Source: Cryptomeria japonica
Lineage: Eukaryota; Streptophyta; Pinopsida; Cupressales; Cupressaceae
Assembly (NCBI RefSeq): GCF_030272615.1
Contig: NC_081409.1
Span: 210,680,257-210,744,256 of the forward strand
Direction of reading: 5' to 3'
Length of the DNA: 64,000 nucleotides
Shown: positions 56,261 to 64,000 of the stretch, in pieces
Layout of the letters: every line of letters starts with the position of its first letter
Position numbering within the stretch: the stretch's first letter is position 1
Position numbers and translations under genes: made by a program
Notes under the pieces: model-generated
Database searches by the model: none
What the model was told of the DNA's origin: nothing
Seen by the model: the letters and a program-made list of their open reading frames with translations, nothing else

Positions 56261-58204
56261 AGATTTGTTTTTAATCCCCCACTCATTTTAAACACTAGCC
56301 AATTATTTATAAACCTACATAAACTTTAGCCCATTTCTCAAGCCAGAAAATATTAATCCAATACCCATCATCACAATTTGAATAACCCTTAGGAATTTGG
56401 TCTTATTCACCCATTCAAACTAACCTTAGTCCATCCTTTAGGTCAATCCCTCATTTAAGTCAAACCTTAATCCTTCGCAAACTATAGAGACTAGCCTTGG
56501 ATTGTTAGTCTTGATCCAATACCCAAATTAATTATCATCTCCTAATAATCCAAATCCATTTCCATATATAACCTTTAATTTCAAGTGGCTTACCATTTGT
56601 TGCTCATTGATCAAAATAACAACCTCCATCCAAATTCAAATTCCATTAATCCATACAAGGAGATTAAATCAAATATTTGAAATCCTTAGTTTATCCTTCA
56701 ACATTAAGTCATCACATTCCAACTTGTCTTTACTCCATACAATGATTCATAATCCAAATTCCTTACATCCAAGTCAAAATTTGTCCTTGAATGATTTAAA
56801 ATTCACCTAATTTGGACCCCCTTTTAATCAAAAAGTATCTCAATTAATTCATCATCTACAACCCTTATTATCCCAAGGCCATATATCCAATCCTCAGCAC
56901 ACTTAATTATTCTTTGTTTCATAATTCAATCATTGGAACCCAACAACAATATATAGATTCCAAAATCTCAATCAAACACAAACATCCCTATGATCCAAAA
57001 GCGTGTCACATTTATAGGCAAACATTAGCAAATCCATTCTTCCCTCGTTATAGTCAGCCTGACAATCTCTTCCCATATTTTTAGAATCATTATTCCATCC
57101 AAGTCCCCCTGAGCCACCGATAGTGTTACCTAAGGACATTATCAATTTGGTATAAACAATCCTTTAAAACATAATCATCCAACCTAATCATCACTTTAAA
57201 CCTTTGAATCTAAAAGGTTTCTAACTTATTTGATCAAAATTCAATTCATCAACCGTCATTTCTTGTTCTTTGCCACATCAAATCCTAAAACCAAGACTAA
57301 TGGCTCCCATCACAAGGAAAAGTTCTAGACTCAAAATTCCTAAAGAAAATCCCTTCCATAACCAATCCCTAAAAAATGTTTCCCTTTCCTAAAAGAATTG
57401 TCACAGCCCCACAACAACAATAGTGATATTGTTGTGGTCACGCCTAATCAACTCAAGTACATTATCGATCCCAACAACATCCTTAATTCTAAACAAGGAT
57501 GCAACCTCACAAATATATTTACTAAAATAAATAAAGATTCAATCCTTAGGTAATTCATTTAATAAGGGGATAAAATGCTACTTAATAATATCCTCTCCAT
57601 CCTTAACAACATAATATGCATAAACCCCTTAGATCATGGGCATGGCCATCAACAGGCGAACCTTAATCTAAACCATGGGACCACATCCTAATTTTAATTT
57701 TCCTTTACCATCAAGTAAAATTATACACATTAAAACCATTCCCAACAATAGAACACAAACCTCCAACCAAATAATTTTCAAAACCCCTCATCCATTAGTC
57801 TAGCCATATTTACCATAGGCACATGGTCTGGGGAAAAACTATATGCTTCTCAAGTTGAATATATCTCCATCCCAATTAACCAATTATCTTCCCATATATC
57901 CACTTCAAACATAACCATCTATGGTTTACCTCCTAATATTAACCTCAATTCCCTACGTCATGCACAACAACAATAACATCTCACATCATCCAAAAAATGA
58001 TATCCCCAACATCACTCACATCAATAAAACTTCCAACCTCTTCCACAACTACCTAAATCATCCTTTGATCAAGAGTAGGAGTCATGAAAGATGTGATCAA
58101 AGGAATCCATTATAATACCCATAAAAAATCACACACCTTTAAAGAATTATGTCCCTTTCATTTTTATCTAGCTTTTTCACATTTTATTCCCTTCATTCTT
58201 TGAG
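56261..58204. other. C/A-rich region, probably leader of a decayed Ty3/Gypsy element
   Basis: Words such as CATCCA, CCTTAATCC and AACCTCC dominate and resemble the CT-rich leader of Tat1. No ORF with a domain. Confidence 0.4.
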
Positions 58205-58700
58205 ATCCCAAAATATGATAAGTGCAAGGGTAGGGACAGCCTAGGGAACATGTCAAAGAGTTATTCATGGAAGCTGAGAATTGGCACATGATAATATATA
58301 CATACTCTAATTATTCTCTCAAAGTCTAGGTGGGCAAGCACTTCAATGATTTGTGTACCAACCTAAGGGGTTTATCGCATCCTTTGGGGACTTAGTCAAT
58401 AATTTCATAAAATATTTCTCTTATAACATAAAAAATGAGTCAACCATGATGGACCTTTGTAACACTAAATAAAAATAAGTGGAGATCTTTTTATCATTCC
58501 TCCAATAAAGAAGAGCCTTAGATAGTAGGTTCTCATGGTTAATACCAAAAAAACAACTCATATACATCTTTGTTATTAATATAAACCTAAAATTTGTGTT
58601 CCATTTCTGAGTATTATGCATCACTTCTTTTGATGAACTCATTAGAAAGTGAATTAAAATTAAAAAATCCCTCATTTCTAAAAGGGTTGCCAAACGTTAT
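58205..58700 (+). pseudogene. Gag fossil of a Tat-type Ty3/Gypsy element
   Basis: Read on the plus strand with stops and shifts, it aligns with Tat1 Gag: P-K-Y-D-K near the start, G-Q-A-L-Q-W-F, then F-G-D-L-V-N-N-F-I-K-Y-F-S-Y-N-I (Tat1 has WGDLAETFIQHFSYNI), D-L-C-N-T-K and F-L-S-F-L-Q. Many stops show that it is old. The Copia2 LTR starts 50 bases later, so it was interrupted there. Confidence 0.7.
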
Positions 58701-58750
58701 TTAAAATAATAAAACAAAAATGACAAATTAAAAATATACAATGGGGTCAC

Positions 58751-59814
58751 TGTTAGGTCCCGGAGACAACTGAGAGGGGGGGGGGGGGGGTTAATCAGTT
58801 GTCAAATAAATTCAAACCAAAAACAACTTAACCAACTTAATACTTAATACCGGTAAACTAGTTCAATATGTCGATAGACAGTTTTAACAGTTAATTGTTA
58901 TACCTGTAAGGATTAGTGCATGAAACATAAAGACAAAGTCATCCACAACACATAACACCAATATTTGTACGTGGAAACCCTGTAAGGGGATAAACCACGG
59001 TGGGAAACCTTACCCACAATCAGATGATACTACTACAGATAGTAAGTGTACATAAATAGGGTCTGCACATGCAGAAAGGCCAAGTGCCTAGAGCTCACTG
59101 CTCAATCACAAAATGGGAGTCACACTGACTACAATTGGATGGTTAAATCCAATAAGAATGCACTGCACAAAATAGCATCTTCATATGATGGATTTAGTAC
59201 CGGTGTAGTTATGATTGTCTTCAAAAACCTTCCTTCAATCTTCAAATGATGTCTGCGTGTATAGCTCTGCTTATTCTCGCATATACCTTCACACAATCCT
59301 TTTTCGAATTCCACACTTGATCTTACAAATAAGATCTTACATTTATACCATAACCTAAGACCAATTTTAGTAGGTCGGCTCTACAAGATTTTACAATAAA
59401 ATTAATTTACATATCAATTAATACCCGATGCAATAACCGATTTAATATGTCGGCTTAATGCATTTACAACAACAATAAGTCATCTCCATAGAATGCCATG
59501 CTGATATGGAAAAGATAAACCTGCCGATGTAACCTAGACCTATTTGCCGGTAACAACAAATGTGCAAATGCTAATGTACCAATAAACAAAATTCCAAGAC
59601 AAAGTGTCCACACAATGTCTTCGACATAACCAAGTGTTTTCCATATCATTCCAAGTGTCGGTGATCATTATATCTTGCCGGTGTACCAGATACCGGTGAC
59701 TGTGCATGAGTCACTTGCTTGCCGGTGAATGTTGCTGACTCTCCAAAGTGCCAGAGTTGATAAGTGTTTAGTAGGTGTTGACATCAATGACAAAACCATA
59801 CCAAAATACCAACA
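58751..59814 (-). repeat. Copia2 3' LTR
   Basis: On the minus strand it starts TGTTGGTATTTTGG at 59814, next to the purine tract, and ends ACCTAACA at 58751. Near that end lies a run of 15 C on the minus strand (G on the plus, 58776-58790). GTCAC at 58746-58750 would be one copy of the target duplication; the other is outside the window. Confidence 0.8.
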
Positions 59815-60187
59815 ATCTCCCCCTTTGGCATTGATGGCAACACAAGATGGAAAAACCATCAAAGTGCCAAAACATAAATGCCAAATACCAAAAACCAACA
59901 ATCTCCAAAGAAAAGATCATAACCAGAAATAAAAATACAGATACAGAGAGTAATAATCTCTCCCAAACAACAATATCTCCCCTTGGGAGCAACATGTGTT
60001 TTCCTTGTGTTTTCCCATACCAATCTCTCCCCCTTTGACATCAAATGCCAAAGTTAAGCCAAGTTCATATACAAAATACCAATCAATTTAGTATACCAAC
60101 TACTCCCCCTGAGAAGTAACTTCCCATCAAAGTCGGAATAAAAGATTTCTCTGTTAATTCTGCCGGGTGATGACAATCATCAACTTC
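59815..60187 (-). promoter_or_regulatory. Copia2 purine tract and 3' non-coding region
   Basis: GCCAAAGGGGGAGAT (59815-59829, minus strand) is the likely purine tract. The rest contains repeats of a GGCATTTGNTGTCAAAGGGGGAGA type, i.e. extra purine-tract-like copies near 60020-60040 and 60100. No coding region. Confidence 0.75.
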
Positions 60188-63100
60188 CTAAGTCTCTACC
60201 AGTGGGGGTATGACCCCAAGCTGATCTCTGAGATATTCAAAAGTCTCCTTAGGCAGAGGTTTAGTAAAGATATTTGCAATCTGCTCTTTAGTATTCACAT
60301 AAACCAGTTTTATTTCCTTTGCTTCAACATTTTCCCTTAGAAAATTCAGTTTGATAGAAACATGTTTGGTTTTGGAATGTAATACTGGATTCTTAGATAT
60401 ATCAATTGCTGCAGTGTTATCACAATAGATAGTAATAGGTTCCTTGCATTTTATCTTTATGTCTTTCAACATTTGCTTGAGCCATAGTACCTATGTACAA
60501 TTAGTTGTTGTTGCAACATATTCTGATTCTGCTATTGATAAAGATGTACAACTTTGTTTCTTACTCAACCAAGAAACTAGTATGTTTCCAAGAAAGAATG
60601 CTCCGTCGGTGGTGCTTTTTCTATCATCCACATCTCCTGCCCAATTTGCATCTGTGTATGCACATAATTCAAATTTTTCATCTCTAGAATACCATAATCC
60701 AAGATTTATAGTACCTTGTAAGTACCAGAAAATCCTTTTTACTGTTGATTCATGATTTTCTCTAGGATTACTTTGAAATCTTGAAACAATACATACTGCA
60801 TTCATAATATCAGGTCTGGTTTGTGTCAAATACAGTAAACCTCCTATCATAGATTTTTATCTAGTTGGATTAATAGGTGTAGATTCATCCCTTATTGATA
60901 ATTTATCATTTATGGTCATAGGTGTGCTTACCGGTTTAGAGTTCTCCATCCCAAATTTCTTTAGTAACTCTTTTAAGTACTTGGATTGACTCAAGAATAT
61001 ACCTTTATCAGTTTGTGAAATCTGCAATCCTAAAAAGAATTTTATTTCACCAATCATAGACATTTCAAATTCTTGCTGCATTTTAATAGAAAATTATTTA
61101 CATAATCCATCTTCTCCTCCAAAGATTATATCATCAACAAATACTTCTATAACCAGGATGTCATCATTAGTCACTTTATAGTATAAATTGATGTCTGCAA
61201 TTCCTTTAGAAAAACCAATCTTCAAAAGATACTTATCCAATCTTGCATACCAAGCTCTTGGAGCTTGCTTCAATCCATACAAAGCTTTTCTTAACCTGCA
61301 AACCATATCTTTGTTATCTATCATAGAAAATCCATCAGGTTGTTCAATGTAAACTTCTTCTTCAAGATCTCCATTCAAAAATGCACATTTAATATCCATT
61401 TGATATACTTTGTAGTTCTTATGTGCTGCAAAAGCCAAAAATAATCTGATTGACTCAATTATAGCTACCGGTGCAAAGGTTTCATTGTAATCAATTCCTT
61501 CTTTCTGAGAATATCCCTTACACACTAGTCTTGCTTTATTTCTGATAACCTTACCATCTTCATTAAGTTTGTTTCTGAATACCCATTTGGTTCCAATTAT
61601 ATTTTTATCTTTAGGCCGGGGAACTAATTTCCAAGTGTTTTTTTTCTCAATTTGTTCTAATTCTTCTTCGATAGCTTTAATGTTTATCTTCACATGCCTC
61701 ATTAACTGATGATGGTTCAATTTGAGAAATAAGACGTACCTCTTCATTTGCCAATCTTCCTCTTGTCATAACTCCTTTAAACTTGTTTCCAATTATCTGA
61801 TCTTCAAAATGATTTAGTCTTACATACCGGGGTGTCTTTGTTTGTTGTTGTTCCTCAGTTACTGTGGAATCCTCAGATGATACCAGGGTAATTGGATCTT
61901 CATTCTGTACTGGTGGATTCAGTGTAGGTTCATTTGTCAAAAAATTTGTTGCCGTTTTAGAGTCTATATACCTTGAAGTTCCTCCGAATTGTTCATCAAT
62001 CTTTACATTTGTACTTTCAACAATTTTCTGCAATCTTTTGTTAAAACATCTATATGCCTTGCTCTTAGATGAATAACCAAGAAATATTCCTTCATCACTT
62101 CTAGGATCAAATTTCCCAATATACTCATCTCTTCTGATATAACATTTACTTCCAAAAATTCTAAAATATTTAAGAGTAGAAGTAATACCAAACCATAGTT
62201 CATGAGGGGTCTTACCGGTTTCACCTTTGATGTGAACTTTGTTGAATGTATAAACTGTTGTACTGACTACATCTCTCCAATAAACATGTGGTAGGTTTTC
62301 TTCTGATAACATACTTCTTGTTGCATCCAAGATAGTTTTGTTTTTCCTTTCAACAACTCCATTCTACTGTGGTGTCTGAGGTGCTGATAGTTGTCTCCTG
62401 ATTCCATTTACTTCACAAAATGTATTAAATTCCTTAGATGTAAATTCTACTCCTTCATCTGATCTTAGACATTTGATTTTCTTACCGGTTTCATTTTCTA
62501 CCATTGCTTTGAACAGTTTGAACTTAATAAGTGCTTCTGATTTTTCTCTGAGAAAAGTAACCCAACACATTCTAGAATAGTCATCAATGATTAGCATGAA
62601 ATATCTATCACCTTGTAAGCTTTTAGTTCTAGCTGGACCACATAAATCAGTTTGAATTAAATCAAGAGCATTATTGGATTTTTCTGGAATACTTTTGAAA
62701 CTAGCTCTAACTTGTTTTCCAAATTGACATTCCTTACATACTGTATTGTGAGGTTTGACAATTTTAGGTAAATCTCTAACTGCCTTAATAGTACTGATTT
62801 TCACCATGCAATCAAAGTTTACATGACAGAGTCTCGTATGCCATAACCAAATTTCATCAATATGCGCAATTAAGCATGTCTTTTCACTGTTATCTAAATG
62901 AAAGATATTACCTCTAGTCTGATTACCGGTTGCAATTTCCAAACCAGTTCTATTCATGATTTTGCATTTTCCATTTTTGAATTGTAACTGAAATCCTTTC
63001 TCAACTAATTGACCAACACTCAAAAGATTATGCTTTAATCCTTCAACATAGTAAACATTGTCAATGTTATGCTTACCATCAAGAGATATTATATCCTTAC

Positions 63101-64000
63101 CTTTGATCAAACAAGCTTTGTCATCTCCAAATCTCACTAAGCCTCCATTGTATTCTTGAAAGTTCAAGAATTTACCTTTGTCTCCTATCATATGATGTGT
63201 GCATCCTGAATCAATGATCCAGTCATCCTTTACTTCAACTTTAGCTGCCAAGGCTTGTTCTACAGGTTGAGCAGTAGGTGTCGGTTGATCTTCTGTTATA
63301 GCAACAAAAACCCATCCATTGTCTGTTGGATCCTCATCAGAATCATCAGTCACGCCTTCATCAGCAATGTAACAAGATTTGTCTTTATTCTTCTTAAATT
63401 TGTATCTCTGATATTCAGGGTTAGGCTTGTATGTTCTTCTAGCTTCTTCTCTTAGTCTAGCATGTCTATCAGGGCATCTTGAAGCCATATGACCAATCTT
63501 ATTGCAGTTAAAACATTTAAAGGGTGCTTTACCTTCATACTTACTTCCAACTCGACCATTAGGCATTTTCCTTGCAAATGGTGCTTCAAGTTCTTAATTT
63601 TCTTTCCTACTTTCTTCAAGTTCTCTTGCATAAAAGGCTTTCCAATCAGATTTGTCAAATGATGGAGTAGATGATGTTGATGCTTTAAAGGCCAAATCTG
63701 TCTTTATAGTAGCAATAGGACCAAATTCTTCAATTTCAAAAGCTGAAAGTTTCCCAATCAATGTATCCCTAGTTACTGATGTATTAGGCATTGTTCTTAA
63801 CTCATTTATAGTAGTGAATTTCATTTTATATGTTAGTGGCAATCCTCTTAAAACTTTTGAAACAATTTCATCCTTGCTTAAGGTTCCTCCACAACATTTA
63901 ATACCCAAAACAATCTCATTTACTCTTTCCATAAAAGCAGAAATCCTTTAATCTTCTTCCATTTTTAGATGTTCATACCTGACCCGGAAGCTTTCAAGTT
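60188..64000 (-). pseudogene. Copia2 Gag-Pol polyprotein, 5' partial
   Basis: Gag enters from the right edge (Y-E-H-L-K-M-E-E-D, TAA at 63948, then R-I-S-A-F-M-E-R-V-N-E-I-V). Zinc knuckle CFNCNKIGHMASRC near 63500; protease WIIDSGCTHHM near 63195; integrase with H-T-R-L-C-H-V, C-K-E-C, IIDDYSRMCW, LRSDEGVEF and NGVVERKN; RT with [19 protein letters not shown] and [10 protein letters not shown]; RNase H with YTDANWAGD, E-S-E-Y and CDNTAA; end at 60188. Breaks: TAA 63948, TAA 63594, TAG 62364, small deletion near 61690 that shifts the frame, TAA 61094, TAA 60857, TAG 60491. Unlike the rest of the window, TAA is common here. In the integrase core D-E-G replaces the more usual D-N-G. Confidence 0.93.

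Larger units (their letters stand above)
58751..64000 (-). mobile_element. Copia2: Ty1/Copia element, 5' end beyond the window
   Basis: Minus-strand element with its 3' LTR at 58751-59814, a purine tract and nearly all of Gag-Pol. The 5' LTR and the start of gag lie right of 64000. Domains gag, protease, integrase, RT, RNase H are in Copia order. Unrelated in detail to Copia1. Confidence 0.9.

Overview
The window is repeat-rich plant nuclear DNA. Spliced CACTA-type transposase genes, plant-mobile-domain (PMD) genes, Ty3/Gypsy elements with two RNase H domains (Tat lineage) and Ty1/Copia elements point to a seed plant with a large, transposon-filled genome. A gymnosperm is plausible, but that is inference from general character only. 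I see no ordinary housekeeping gene, rRNA, tRNA or CRISPR array.

Layout. 1-4516 is the 3' part of a CACTA (En/Spm) transposon: the end of a TNP2-type gene (DUF4216 plus a poly-Asp tail), then a multi-exon TNPA-like gene. It is interrupted by Tat1 (4517-20957), a complete 16.4 kb Tat-type Ty3/Gypsy element with 772 bp LTRs and a GTGTT target duplication. Tat1 has gag-pro-pol on the plus strand and, between pol and the 3' LTR, a spliced PMD gene on the minus strand. 21943-25491 holds a decayed minus-strand ORF of about 1,180 codons that I cannot identify. Upstream of it lies a degenerate tandem array (about 25860-27559 and 35338-35880), split by a complete minus-strand element (27560-35337; 1,205 bp LTRs; CTACT duplication) that encodes only Gag and protease. 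36140-36990 holds a CACTA terminus and a Copia RNase H fossil. 37372-50900 is the 3' half of a second, diverged Tat element (Tat2), split by a complete Copia element (37957-44697; 448 bp LTRs; ATCTT duplication). Tat2 also carries an antisense PMD gene. 50900-58200 is AT-rich and repeat-bearing without genes, and ends in a gag fossil. A second, minus-strand Copia element (58751 to beyond 64000) closes the window.

How the parts relate. Autonomous elements encode Gag, protease, RT, RNase H and integrase. The gag-pro-only element would need pol supplied in trans. The PMD genes in Tat1 and Tat2 face pol and converge on it. They share exon 1, the intron position, the PMD core, a glycine/acidic linker and a C-terminal SSGGVMGPP motif. 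Intron 1 of both holds about 11-12 copies of a short AAAYGYG-type motif at a regular 20 bp spacing although the surrounding sequence has diverged. I consider this the most interesting signal here.

Decay. Most coding regions keep a single frame and are broken mainly by TAG and TGA codons where CAG or CGA is expected, which fits C-to-T change at CHG and CG sites. LTR divergences counted by eye (about 1.9%, 2.2% and 2.6%) suggest the three complete insertions are of broadly similar age.
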